Source of the DNA: Nemertoderma westbladi
Lineage: Eukaryota > Xenacoelomorpha > Nemertodermatida > Nemertodermatidae
Direction: 5' to 3'
DNA length: 64,000 nucleotides
NCBI GenBank assembly: GCA_032718475.1
Contig: JAUCBJ010007520.1
Span: 1-64,000, forward strand
How positions within the stretch are numbered: position 1 is the stretch's first letter; the number at the start of each line of letters is the position of its first letter. The notes below the pieces were generated by a model. That model ran no database searches. It saw nothing but the letters and a program-made list of their open reading frames with translations, and had not been told where the DNA came from. The position numbers and the translations under genes are program-made. Of the stretch, positions 45,713-56,580 are shown in pieces.

Positions 45713-46008
45713 TTAAAGGATATAGCTTCTTTGTTGCAGTAAGCAATAAAGTTGAAAGTACCGGTCAACCGGTAAACCTGAACCGGTACACTCTGTAGGT
45801 CAGTAGGCCTAACTGTTCTAACCGGTACTTCAGTATAAGTACACTAGTATTATTCGATTTGATTGTTGTATACCGATAGGCTGTTTAGGGGATTAGGGAT
45901 TGATCACCCCTTATACCTTTATATGGTTTACTTATTTCTGTCAAGTTTTATTTATTTGTAGGCCAGTATTGAACAGAAGGCGTGTAAGCCTGATCAGATT
46001 GTACAGAC

Positions 46009-46590
46009 AATTTGTAGGCTGAGCTGTTGTCTGATTGCTGTTAAGTCCGAACGAATTGCAGTGTGTGTAGATCACCTGTCCGATTAAGTACGATTAGGCA
46101 GTAGGGGCAGCGAACGCTGTAAGGTAATCCCCCAACTAAAGAATAAGTCGCACTACTGGGTTAGAGCGCATACTCCCTAATCATTTCGGAGTCTGCATGT
46201 CCTGTGGTTTATTTAGGCTTGAGAGTGGTCTGCCATCGTTTAGTCTGTACTTTGTTTGTGTAAGTCTGTACGGGTAGCGTATAATTTTATTTAGATAATT
46301 TGTAGGCTGGATAGTTGTCTGGCTGTTATTAGGTCTGAACGGATTGCCGCGTGTGTAGATCATCTGTCCGATTAAGTACGATTAGGCAGTAGGGGCAGCG
46401 AACGCTGTAAGGTAATCCCCCAACTAAAGAATAAGTCGCACTACTGGGTTAGAGCGCATACTCCCTAATCATTTCGGAGTCTGCATATACCGTAGTTTGT
46501 TTAGGCTTGATGGTAGTCTGTCAGTGTTCGGTCTGTATTTTGTTTGAGTAGTTTGTACGCGTAGCGTAATATTTATTATTCGGAGTTTAT
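46009..46590. repeat. 288-bp tandem duplication in the leader
   Basis: A block including CGATTAAGTACGATTAGGCA, GGTAATCCCCCAACTAAAGA and CCTAATCATTTCGGAGTCTG occurs twice at an offset of 288 bp. The core of about 135 bp is nearly identical; the ends are more diverged. It lies between the 5' LTR and gag. Confidence 0.88.
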
Positions 46591-47900
46591 GCGATTAGTC
46601 GCAACATTCAAGTCCCCAAGTTTGTTCCTACAGTAATTGTGTTTGTTATACATACCGCTATAGTTAAATTAACCCCGGTACTACACGGGCTGCTCGGCGT
46701 AGGTAAAGACTGGTGATTTTGTGCATCGGTCACTCCAGCAGATGCCGTGGTTCTTTTAGCTGTTCAAGTATATTTAACTACTGATTGTCTGTTATATAAG
46801 TACTCGTACCTAATTTAGGGTTTAGTGTACAGTACTTTCCGAAGTAATTATTGTAGACATTATATTTGTGTTGTAAAGTGGTTGATAGGCACATTCGATT
46901 AGCTCTATTAACTTCTAGGGAGGAACACTCCGTGATACATAACGTAGAACCTATAGCGATACGGCTATAGGTCGTCAGGCGGTGGTATTTTCCTATCTGG
47001 ACAACGCAGTGTATTTACTACTACTTATTATTTCAAATACCGTAGTACCCTGTCCGTTGTAATAACCGGTTTTCTAACCCTTTGTTAGGCTGGTTTGTAG
47101 ACTTCTTGTAAAATTACCCTAAAAATTCGTATTTTGTGTTTTTTGTAAATTTTTGTGTTTATTTAGAGATTGTAATCTCAACCCGAATTGTACGTAATTT
47201 GTAGTATAAGTAACTTAGGTAAATTAGTATTATTTGTTTTAGTGTCTCATAAGTAACACTTCACTGAAAGCGCACCGCTTTGTGTAGTGATTACTCCCCA
47301 GAAATAATAACATTTATTTCAAACATTGACAAAACCCATTAAAACGGGTATATATATATTATAAATCAAATCTAAAGATTTATAAATAGTAGGCCTACCA
47401 TACAACCATTAGGTCTTAATATCAGTTGGATTACTGCTTAAATAACGGTAATAAAGTAAGTTAAAGTAACCAAGTAACCCTAAAGTAACAGAAATTCAAT
47501 TATTTGAAACAATTGATATACCGGTATTTACGATAGGCCTATTATCTTTATTTCTATAAATCTAGGCTGAAATTATACCGGTACTTGTAATTAATTCTAT
47601 TTCAGAATTATATATACTATAAACTGTAAGCTGTATACCGGTATTCCGATAGGCCTATTATATATTTATATATATTTTGTGCTAAAATTATACCGGTATT
47701 CGGAGATAAACCTAGTCTGTAATAATACTTATATAGTTATATATACTATAAGTATACCGGTATTCTAATATATTATATATATATCACGCTACACTGAGTA
47801 GCAGTAACGGTAATTAATTACTAGGCTAGCAGTTAATACTGAGTTACTAGACTTGCTCAGACTGTAATACAGCAGTAGACATTCAACTGTACACACAAAC

Positions 47901-50900
47901 ATGTCTGACGCAAAGCAGAACCTGTCAGACAGTCTACTAGATACAATGGATATCCTGCTCGGGCAGATGCAGGAGACTGTCCTGCAATTCAAGGGCACAG
48001 TAAGGGAAAGTAGGCTGGAGTTGCAAGAAGTGCAGCAAAGTATCGCGCTTGAACGCGATAAATTAGTAAATACCCAAAAGGGTATACCACCACCCTCTGT
48101 AACAATGTGTCAACCTGTTAGGTCTGAAGTATCTCATGCGCAAGGTGTGGAGCCTACACGCATCTATACTGCTAGCGAAGTAGAAACTCCTATAGTGAAC
48201 CCTATTAAGGGTAATTATAGACCTGTTGATAATGATATTCCATATAGAACTGATCATAATCCGAGAAATTTATATGCCGATAACTCGATATTAAATAGCA
48301 CGATGGCCCAAGAAAGTTTTACGCGTCAAATGGCTAGAACCGAAGCCCGGCAAGCGGTAAAGGTGGGAGAGATCGTTAAGTTCAATGGAGATGAGATGAA
48401 ATGGTTACCTTTTAATGAATATTACAAAGATAACATACAGAACTCCGTACTATCTAATGGAGAAAAACTTAGATACCTCATCGAGTGCTTGGAAGGATCT
48501 CCCAAGTCAATGGCGTTAAAATTTATTGGACATCCAGATGGATTAAGACAAGTTTGGGATACACTAAACATCAGGTATGGTAATAGGAATGACATAGCTG
48601 GGTATTTGTATGCAAAATTAATGGCGCCCCGAAAGTTTCTTAGCAGCGGGATTATAGAGTTTTCCGATGAGATTCAGGAGATCTGTAGACAATTAGATTG
48701 GCTAGGTAAGTCTCATGAATACCAGAATTCTATGGTTGTAAGAGCCTTAGCATCTGCTTTGCCCAAGGGTGGAGTAGGTACACGCTGGGATAAGAAGGTG
48801 TTATATATGATGGAACAACAACGACGAGACCCTACCATGACTGATCTCATGTCATTCTTAGATAGAGAAGTGAAATTACAGCTCCTAAGGCAGTCCAGAG
48901 AGAAGACATTGGAAAACAAGGTAAGTGAGAAACCCGTTTCTAGGAGAAGGGTAACACCAGTATGTTATACCGACGACGGTGAAAGCCAAACCTCTCAAGG
49001 AGAGGACAGCGGGAAAGACACTGACAGACCTTATTATGTCAATAAAATGCCTAAAGAACAGGTAAGTAAATCCAAGTCTCGACCCAATGACAGAAGGGAA
49101 CCGATACAAAAAACCCCTCCTACGTCTCCTAAAGGAATTCAGGTGAGAAAGCCCGAGGAAATAACAAGTGTGCACCACATAGCACAGGTTAAAGTAAGTA
49201 ACATCAAGCCGAAATGTGTGCTGTGCGACGGGCCCCACCGTTTAAATGCGTGTGATAAATTCCTGAGGAAATCACTCGAGGATAGACGTGAAGTCATGTG
49301 GGATAAGCGGTTGTGTTATAATTGCCTCAGACGAGGACACCAACGGCGAACCTGTAACTCCGATGCAAGGTGTGCAAAGTGCGGCGCAAAACATCATATC
49401 TTGTTGCACACGGAATTCGAACGAAACAGCCCGAGTCAGGTAAGTGAGTCCGAACTACATGTCCAATTCAGTGATGTGAACGACACTGATCAATCTGAGA
49501 TGGAAGGATTCTATACGGACGAGTTCTCCGACCAAAACGAATCCTGTTACCTAATAAACACCACCGCAGTGTATCGAGCACTTGTGTATGAGAAAGACAC
49601 AGACAGCGACCTTACCTTAACTACTTCCGATCAACAACCATCTTGGAAAGCGCCAACTTCCAATATAGGAATCCGAGAATTTCCTGTAGTCCAGTTACGG
49701 GTCCACGGACCTCAGAAGAGCTATATAGTGAACGCCCTCCTGGACTCCGGTAGCACAGGAACATTCATCGATAGGGAACTAGCCGAAGTCATCTTTGCTG
49801 GACAACCCAAGTTCCGAACCAAGCTAAACCTGTCAGGGATCATGCAGGTTTGGAATTCTACTGTAGCTGCCGACTATTATATAGGTGAGTTGTCCACCCC
49901 CCAGGACGAACTAGGAGAACATAGCATAAGGTCAGTGAAAATGGTGGCTATAAAGAACTTCGCTACTACTCAAGCAGACCTTTATAATTGGGACGAGGAT
50001 GAGAGCATCCGACATCTTAACATACCTCGATTCCAGACAGATTATCCTGGAGTGCAAATACTCATCGGCCAAAACGCGCATGAGGCGCTGGAGACATTAG
50101 AGAAACGGCCTGCTCAACCGCAGCCCCTACAGACCTATGCGGTAAGAACTAGAGTAGGTTGGTACCTTGCTGGACCTTCCCGTAGAACGCTCAGGGAAAG
50201 ACTGCTTCAAGATCGCGTCTGCCAGGTGAGTGAATGGGAAGATGATACTAGTGAGGGAGACGACCCAACTGAGGGAACACCACACTCCTCAGATAATGAC
50301 AATCTTAGCTCCAATGTAGATCAATGGAGATATTGCCCCAAGAAGTTTAATCCAACAGACATCGCTTCCAGAGGAGCAACTCCTCAAGAACTGACAGATA
50401 CTACAGACCGGTTAGGTGAACCCGACTTCCTGAGTAAGGAGAATGAATGGCCTCCCCATCTTACTCCGACTGAGATTAGACCAGCCAAGGGAGCGGAGAA
50501 AGTCGAACCTGAAACCCGGACGGGTGGATCGGAGTTATTTGAACCCGGGATAGATCTGTCGGTATTACATGTTGCCAGGGACGACGCCGTGGATCTGGGC
50601 CTCCCCTCCGCGAGTGGATCCTTCATGAAGATCAGAGAGAGCGATTGGAGCTCTGGAACATCAGACGTCTCGCAGGGACTCTCACCTCTCCTGCAGAGAG
50701 CGACGGACCACTATAGCTCCTGGAATCGGCTTTGTGACGCCGTCATATACTTTGAGCAATGTTTCTATCGTCACTATTCCAGGACGAAGAGGAAACCTGG
50801 AATTGTATTCAGGATGCAGCGACTCAATCACCCAGTCGGTCGTTTGTGTTTATCGGAAGGGAATGGAGGACTCTCCGGAAACTGTGGAAGGCAAGATTCT

Positions 50901-50954
50901 CTTCCCACGACCACCTCCCTAATCCTTCAAACATCTAGGGACTCCATAACGTAA
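47901..50954 (+). CDS. Gag-protease polyprotein of a BEL/Pao-like element (RT deleted)
   Basis: The frame encodes 1,017 residues. Residues about 10-50 look like a short coiled coil. Residues about 155-335 match the DUF1759-type gag of Pao elements (KFNGDEMKWLPFNEYYKDNI). Three cysteine/histidine knuckles follow at about 438-500: CVLCDGPHRLNAC, CYNCLRRGHQRRTC and CAKCGAKHHILLH. At about 612 is a retropepsin-like active site, LLDSGSTGTFID. Then, at about 808, WRYCPKKFNPTDIASRG appears, which belongs at the end of the RNase H region, so the reverse transcriptase is deleted in frame. The last ~80 residues are not recognisable. Gag would package RNA and the protease cleave the polyprotein. The frame has an unusual number of perfect splice-donor words. 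Confidence 0.85.
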   Translation: MSDAKQNLSDSLLDTMDILLGQMQETVLQFKGTVRESRLELQEVQQSIALERDKLVNTQKGIPPPSVTMCQPVRSEVSHAQGVEPTRIYTASEVETPIVNPIKGNYRPVDNDIPYRTDHNPRNLYADNSILNSTMAQESFTRQMARTEARQAVKVGEIVKFNGDEMKWLPFNEYYKDNIQNSVLSNGEKLRYLIECLEGSPKSMALKFIGHPDGLRQVWDTLNIRYGNRNDIAGYLYAKLMAPRKFLSSGIIEFSDEIQEICRQLDWLGKSHEYQNSMVVRALASALPKGGVGTRWDKKVLYMMEQQRRDPTMTDLMSFLDREVKLQLLRQSREKTLENKVSEKPVSRRRVTPVCYTDDGESQTSQGEDSGKDTDRPYYVNKMPKEQVSKSKSRPNDRREPIQKTPPTSPKGIQVRKPEEITSVHHIAQVKVSNIKPKCVLCDGPHRLNACDKFLRKSLEDRREVMWDKRLCYNCLRRGHQRRTCNSDARCAKCGAKHHILLHTEFERNSPSQVSESELHVQFSDVNDTDQSEMEGFYTDEFSDQNESCYLINTTAVYRALVYEKDTDSDLTLTTSDQQPSWKAPTSNIGIREFPVVQLRVHGPQKSYIVNALLDSGSTGTFIDRELAEVIFAGQPKFRTKLNLSGIMQVWNSTVAADYYIGELSTPQDELGEHSIRSVKMVAIKNFATTQADLYNWDEDESIRHLNIPRFQTDYPGVQILIGQNAHEALETLEKRPAQPQPLQTYAVRTRVGWYLAGPSRRTLRERLLQDRVCQVSEWEDDTSEGDDPTEGTPHSSDNDNLSSNVDQWRYCPKKFNPTDIASRGATPQELTDTTDRLGEPDFLSKENEWPPHLTPTEIRPAKGAEKVEPETRTGGSELFEPGIDLSVLHVARDDAVDLGLPSASGSFMKIRESDWSSGTSDVSQGLSPLLQRATDHYSSWNRLCDAVIYFEQCFYRHYSRTKRKPGIVFRMQRLNHPVGRLCLSEGNGGLSGNCGRQDSLPTTTSLILQTSRDSIT

Positions 50955-52611
50955 CAACATATGGAGTGGGTGTGTGACTCTATTATTTTATATTATTTTA
51001 TTATTTTTATATTTATGTATGTATTACTATGTAATTCTATTATAATCGTTTTCTTTAATTTTATTCAGTAGAATGTTATTTTAGCGATTATTTAGTAGAT
51101 TAGTGCAATATATATTCGCGTTTATTACTTAATTACGTATATATTATATTTAATGCGACGGCAAGAAATAATTCTTTTCCTTCTTCCTTACTGTCCGTAT
51201 TACATTACAAATACGTAACTACAGTAAGATGAAATGTCCGTACTTATTAAAGTACAATAAAGCCACTACTATATTCAAGTATTATTGGTAGGCAGAGTAT
51301 TAGGAATGCAAAGTTCAGATCCTCGTGTCTCGGCTAAACCAAGCTCTGGGTAGACCTTGGAAACGACTTGCCTCTTCACACTGACATTGCTTCGTGCGAT
51401 ATTGCTCTCATACCGTATATTAAATAATACATATAGTAGCGTGATGTCCCTTTAACAGTAGCGTATAACGCAAAATAAATCTGTTAAACCCTTTGACCAT
51501 CTGTAATTCTAGTCGATTAAGATATCGCGGCACCCACCGATATACTTGAAAGACAAATTCTAGAATCAGTGGTTAACGTCCCCAGACAAGTTCTGGAATA
51601 AATCGGTGCCCATCTCAAATATTAATTATTTAATATTTGCAAATCTAATAAATCAAAATCTGTAAAATTCAGATCCTTCAGCAATTCTAGTCAATTAAGA
51701 TATCGTAGCATTTACCGATATTCTTAAAAAGACAATTGTCATAGAATTAAGGATCTTGTGTCCCCAGACATATTCTAGAATCAAAATATGTCAATTTAAT
51801 TATCAAATAATAAAATTTCAGGGAATAAATTTAAATTCATGCCTTTTAATGAATTTAATAAATTGCCATTTTTACGCAATTTATAACATTCCCAAAATTC
51901 CATTAATTAATAGATCAAGGGAGCGGAGATTTATCTTATTATGTGTATGAGTGTGCGAAAGTCTCCCAAACATAGTCAATAGCCGATAAAATTCATAAAG
52001 TCATGTATAAAACAGAACATTGACTATTAAAGAATACTATTAAATAACATCCCAGATCTGTATGCATTGGAATTGCTCTAATTCTACCGCTAGCTTTGCA
52101 TAATGTCACCATAGCAACAACCACGCTAGAATTAGAATTGAGTTAAAAGAACAATAGAAAGCTTGTCCCATTGAATAGCATAGGGAATAAATAGTGCACT
52201 GATAGTATCCAAGGATACATAATAATACAGTGACATTCTGGAAGGCATTGACTAACGGACAAGTGACCCGAGTGTGTGTAATTTGTGACAAGTTGTGTGT
52301 GTGGTATTTGAGAGTTTATAGGCGAATGTTACTACTAAGGTGTGTTTACAGTAGCTAGTCGCAATCGTAAAAGTAACCTAACTCTCCAAGGAAAACCTGA
52401 AGTACATCTAAGCCTTTGGGACGGACAGTTGAGTGACTTGTGCCGGTTGTCGTTGTCGTTGTGCGGCTACGTCGTTGGCGAAAGTACAGAGGCGACGACA
52501 CATCGGCGCTGAGGATCTCGTACTGTCCGGGGGTTAATTGGGGTAGTCAGCGACGCTCGCTAGCCTAAATATAAACTCCTTATAATATGGATAAACTCAT
52601 ATATAGCAGAT
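50955..52611. other. Interior of the LTR element between the two frames
   Basis: No coding region is recognised. A ~190-bp block is duplicated (about 51505-51600 and 51692-51785, both with AATTCTAGTC, TTAAGATATCG and GTCCCCAGACA). The segment 52400-52560 is GC-richer, with GTTGTCGTTGTCG, and may be the leader of the second frame. Confidence 0.5.
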
Positions 52612-53304
52612 ATGACGGAGTTGATAGAAGATGGTCTTGGTATCGGGGAGCGATATACTCTACTTTTACAAGCGTTTGTTGATAGCTTAATACGCGGCGA
52701 CGTTAGTCCAACTGCTGCGGAGGACGATGGTCGTTATGTCAAACCGACAATGTCCCAAGTGCAGCTCTCGCGAGAGTTGGACTATAGAAAATTCGCTGCT
52801 CGATATACGCAGCGTAATGGTACGTATATGGGCTTCTTAACTACTGGTCATCCTATCGATTTACACGATACGGACAATGTCGACACCAAAAGGGAAATGG
52901 TACGATTGAAATATCCTACCCAGCGGAGGCGGAACGATAAACCGAGAATGGAACACGAGAATTCTATTCGAAACAGACTCGAAAGAGAAGACGTTGAGGA
53001 GCCGGATAAACGCAGCGACTTCAACGATTATCTGGAATTCCTGATAGAAACATATCTCAATATTGCCAGTCAACCAAATCTAGAAACTCGATATCCTCAA
53101 GGTATACATCATGACCGCATGGTAGAACTCAAACGGCTCAATTCCCCTATGATGTATCTTACCGCCGATCGACCGCTACCTGTTGTACCGAATAGCTTCG
53201 AACGGATGGAGGAATATTGTAAGCTGGAGAAAGATCACTCGCGTTTCCCCTACAAGACGTACGTTTTTGGGTATTATTACGATAAATGCCCTAGACCCAA
53301 CTAA
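52612..53304 (+). CDS. Unrecognised second ORF of the LTR element
   Basis: A 230-codon frame follows gag-protease by 1.65 kb, inside the same LTR pair. The product is hydrophilic and highly charged (REMVRLKYPTQRRRNDKPRM; RLEREDVEEPDKRSDFNDYL) with no signal peptide, membrane segment, zinc knuckle or catalytic motif that I can name, so it does not look like an envelope, integrase or reverse transcriptase. An ATG at 52588 in another frame is short. The frame ends in two consecutive TAA codons, but in the same frame protein-like sequence continues for 71 codons to 53521, and again at 53869-54081 ending in a very basic tail (KKLRKRRLRKKD). A longer, decayed or spliced protein is possible. Function unknown. 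Confidence 0.6.
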   Translation: MTELIEDGLGIGERYTLLLQAFVDSLIRGDVSPTAAEDDGRYVKPTMSQVQLSRELDYRKFAARYTQRNGTYMGFLTTGHPIDLHDTDNVDTKREMVRLKYPTQRRRNDKPRMEHENSIRNRLEREDVEEPDKRSDFNDYLEFLIETYLNIASQPNLETRYPQGIHHDRMVELKRLNSPMMYLTADRPLPVVPNSFERMEEYCKLEKDHSRFPYKTYVFGYYYDKCPRPN

Positions 53305-54084
53305 TAAACGGAAAGACATAAACATCCACGTAAACCGAAACTTGTTGACGTATCACCTATGCTCACTCGGCTCGAACGATCCTGGAGTAAACCTACGATC
53401 AGAGTCCCGGAATACTCGGTCAAACCTCCTCATTCCTTAGTTGGACCTCAGACCTGCGATCCTGGTGGTGTCGCGGATCCTCGCGGACTGTATTCACTGT
53501 TCAAAGATCTAGTGCTACCCTAACAATTAATCGGTAACACTCCGACAGTGATTTCTAGCTAGCCGCCCATCTTACCTAGCCGGATTGTGACGCGGACACC
53601 TAATATCACTATCCAACCGTATGGTCGTCCACGTTTAACGCGATACAACCCCTCATCAAGGTGAAGGAGAGCGTTGTACGAAACGAGTTAAACGCTATTC
53701 TATAAAGATCAAAAGGGAAACCTGCGTTTGTTCAGATAAACGTAAGTTATAACAGTAAGTCCAATCGATAAACGAATTGGCCTTATCTCAATTCGATTGG
53801 GAAATCCAGAATCTCTAAGAAGTTATCGAACTTGGACGATCCTATTCTCTGCGAGAGTTTTTGGATGAACGTATCCAGCTACGAGCGGAGGAAAATCAGC
53901 TCGAGGAGAAGCATATCGAAACGGCAGATACCTCGACCATAAACCTACACCTTCTGATGCAATCATATTGCACCCTTCACCCAGGAGTTATGGCCCTCCT
54001 AGTAAAGTGGCTCCCCCCAAAGAGAAAAAGACTCTTGCTAGCCTCAAAAAACTGCGTAAACGCCGTCTGCGTAAGAAAGACTAA
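53305..54084 (+). pseudogene. Possible continuation of the second ORF, with in-frame stops
   Basis: Keeping the 52612 frame, stops occur at 53305, 53521, 53560, 53662, 53689, 53737, 53743 and 53866 before a final TAA at 54082. The longest open parts (53308-53520 and 53869-54081, 71 codons each) are proline- and lysine/arginine-rich (VPEYSVKPPHSLVGPQTC; SYGPPSKVAPPKEKKTLA). Eight stops in 259 codons is near what random sequence gives, so the continuity is only suggestive. Confidence 0.35.
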
Positions 54085-54162
54085 CTGTTTAGAGTATCTT
54101 TATATTTTAGAAACTGTGATTTTGTATATTTTATAGACTTAAATCCCATTTTCTGGGAGCGG

Positions 54163-55377
54163 TGTAAAAGCTTTTGCTGAATTGTCCGGTTATTTTTCCT
54201 TATTTTTCCCGTAAAATACTCTGTAGTTGGTTTACCAGGCATAAAAAGGCCGTGTCCTTGCTGTACTGGTGTTTTAGCGGACATAAAAGCTATTTCTTCT
54301 GTATTTGTACTTTAGAGGACATAATCCGTAATTCCGTGACGTAAAAGCTCGATACTCTTGAAAACAGTGTCGCTACCATGACGACGGCTAGCAGCTGATA
54401 TTGCCACGTCGACGTTTCTTTGTTTCTCTGTTCTCTCGTTGTTCAGGTTGACCAATCAGAGCGTTTGTTATCTCTGTGTTGGAGGTATATACAGAAACTC
54501 AGTAGTTCAGTGTTATGTTTTTCCCCAGAGCCTAAGAACCGGCTTTGGCACCTCCGTGTTTCAGTTTTTAGTCTTACACTAGTAGGTTTAATTATAAAGG
54601 GCATATATCCTTTAACTGACCTGACTCATGGAATCACTGCTAACTGATCATACATACTGACTGCTGAAACATTGCAAACTCATAACAATCAGTGTTTTCA
54701 TTGTTGTTTTATACTGCTATTTACCGTCAGTTCTTCATAATATGGTTGATGAATTATTATATTTGGAATAACGATAAATAACCCCGAAACCCAATATTCT
54801 TGATATACCGAAGGTAAGAGAGAAGGGTTACAGATAAACGATTGTGACTTATGTTAAAGTGGTTTGAAGTGAATCTAATGTTATTTGATAGACCCTACAT
54901 GAGTCAGTCTGTGTTCCTTTTATATGTGACTAAAATCAGTGAAGATTGGCATATTAGTGTGCAGTATTGTGCAGCATTGTGTATGAGTGAGTCTGTTAAA
55001 GAAGCAATTCCTAAAGAATGCGCCATATATGTGAATTATAATTAAGCCATATCGTTGTGAGTAGTTTAAGTCATAACTCTGTTTATATAGATAAAGCGCC
55101 ACGTCCTAAAGGAACTGTTAATATTACCGAAGGTGAATAATATTGTCAGAGATTATATAGTACTGTCAGTCGAATAATACATTAGGCTTACATAGCAATA
55201 AAATTAAACCGTCGAACCCAATCTCCCGGGAATATCCAGCGGGTGAATGATCGCGCACAGATTGGTTTCGACTAGTGTAGTGAATCAAATACTTGTCATA
55301 GACTAAAAACCGATTTAATATCTAGAAGACATCTTAATTTGGTGGGTTAAACTGCCAAAGGTCTGAAAGCGCGAACA
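54163..55377 (+). repeat. 3' LTR
   Basis: Identical in length to the 5' LTR. It is preceded by CTGGGAGCGG, a likely short polypurine tract for plus-strand priming, and followed by the GTTTC target duplication. Confidence 0.95.
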
Positions 55378-55382
55378 GTTTC

Positions 55383-55987
55383 ACACCAGTACTATATATA
55401 TGAAGTTACTATCTAGCTAGATTTCCCTTAAAAATAATATCCTCTCATTGGTAATGGTAATCAATCACTCAGTGCTGGATCAATGTTGTACAAACAATAA
55501 AAAGCAATAAGTCAGTCTCATGCACATCATAAAGAATAACTATTTAAGTAGTTGTAGAAAAGTATGCTCTTTTTGCCTACTGTAAAATAATAAAGAAAGA
55601 CAAAAAATGTTGTTTCTTTTTGCCACCACTTAATGTAATTTTATTTGTTGAAAGTAATTTGAAAAGAATAAAAACAAAAAAAATATCTTCCATCGAAGCG
55701 TCTTCCGCAGTGAAATAACTAAAGCAAAAGCGAAATAGTAAAATGGGTAATATGGCTATTATAATATTATAATATTCTAGAATAATAAATATCATGTGGA
55801 AACCATTAGCGCTATCTATTTAAATTCAATAATATTTATTAATGTCATGGAAATTACTTTGAAATTTAATTCGAACATTATGTTTTTTGTTGACAAAAAA
55901 GTGCTATTTTTGTCAAACTTGTTAATGAATTTGACAAAAAAAAGTGACTTAAATCAAATACATAAACTTAAAAAAGATCTTACATAC
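55383..55987. other. Host flank right of the LTR element, no gene seen
   Basis: AT-rich sequence lying between the LTR insertion and an EGF-like exon, presumably intronic. Confidence 0.4.
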
Positions 55988-56113
55988 CTATACAGCTGCC
56001 CACGCTTTCATGCGTCATGTATAAACAATCACATTGGTAACCGCCATCTAAGTTAGTACAATTAGATATTGTCAGATTACATAGATGTGTGTTGCTTTCA
56101 CATTCATCTACAT
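55988..56113 (-). CDS. EGF-like (calcium-binding) exon C
   Basis: A 126-bp exon on the minus strand is bounded by an acceptor (TATTTTTTAG|ATGTAG) and a donor (TGTATAG|GTATGTA) and begins and ends in phase 1, the classic shuffled EGF-exon pattern. It encodes DVDECESNTHLCNLT, then SNCTNLDGGYQCDC and a final cysteine in SVGSCIG: six cysteines with the D-V-D-E-C calcium-binding start and G-G-Y-Q-C signature. EGF modules serve extracellular protein contacts. It may join the exons at 61499 and 63804 upstream and the terminal exon at 20768 downstream. Confidence 0.85.
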
Positions 56114-56274
56114 CTAAAAAATAAGAAAATAATTTATTAGTAATTAACTGATTTTTTACACCCATGCAAACCATAAAAAGCATAAAATAATAAATAAATA
56201 AATAAAATATATTAATAAGTATATAATAATGAAATAAAATTGTATGAATTATAATAAAATATGACGCTTTGATA

Positions 56275-56560
56275 AGTTTTTCACTGCTGAGTTGTCTAGG
56301 TTTAGAAGCTTGAATATCGGCTGTGATAATGTGATGCACGGTGTCGGACACTGATGCATGGTGTCGGATTCAGGTGGACCCATGAAAGTTGTATCATGGT
56401 TAAAAATATCGGAGAAATCGTTCAGTAGTTTCTCCAGAGGGGGGTTTTCTTGAGAACTTGTGACTTCAATAATATTTAGACTTTGAGAAGAAGAGTTATT
56501 GAGTGTTTGCCTGAGCTTTGTTTTGTTATCTAAGATGATTTTATTTTTTGCAATCGAGAA
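56275..56560 (-). pseudogene. Short Ty3/gypsy-like pol remnant
   Basis: On the minus strand PLEKLLNDFSDIFNHD is followed, after a frameshift, by VHHIITADIQASKPRQLSSE and KLIKAS. This resembles the stretch leading into gypsy reverse transcriptases, F-x-D-x-F then H-x-I-x-T then P-R-x-L...K. No catalytic motif is left. The assignment rests on this short pattern only. Confidence 0.4.
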
Positions 56561-56580
56561 CTGTTACGATATATGGCGCT

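Larger units (their letters stand above)
44498..55377 (+). mobile_element. Complete BEL/Pao-like LTR retrotransposon lacking RT and integrase
   Basis: Two 1,215-bp LTRs (TGT...ACA) bound a 10.9-kb element, with the 5-bp target duplication GTTTC at 44493-44497 and 55378-55382. The interior holds a 2.2-kb leader, a gag-protease frame and an unrecognised second frame. Between protease and a remnant of the RNase H region (WRYCPKKFNPTDIASRG) the reverse transcriptase is missing, and no integrase is found. It is therefore a non-autonomous derivative that must have been moved by a relative. The LTRs differ at two positions, so the insertion is recent. Confidence 0.92.

Noticed and set aside
52612-53304. 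Envelope gene of the LTR element
   Set aside because: No signal peptide, hydrophobic membrane segment or cysteine pattern; the product is uniformly charged.
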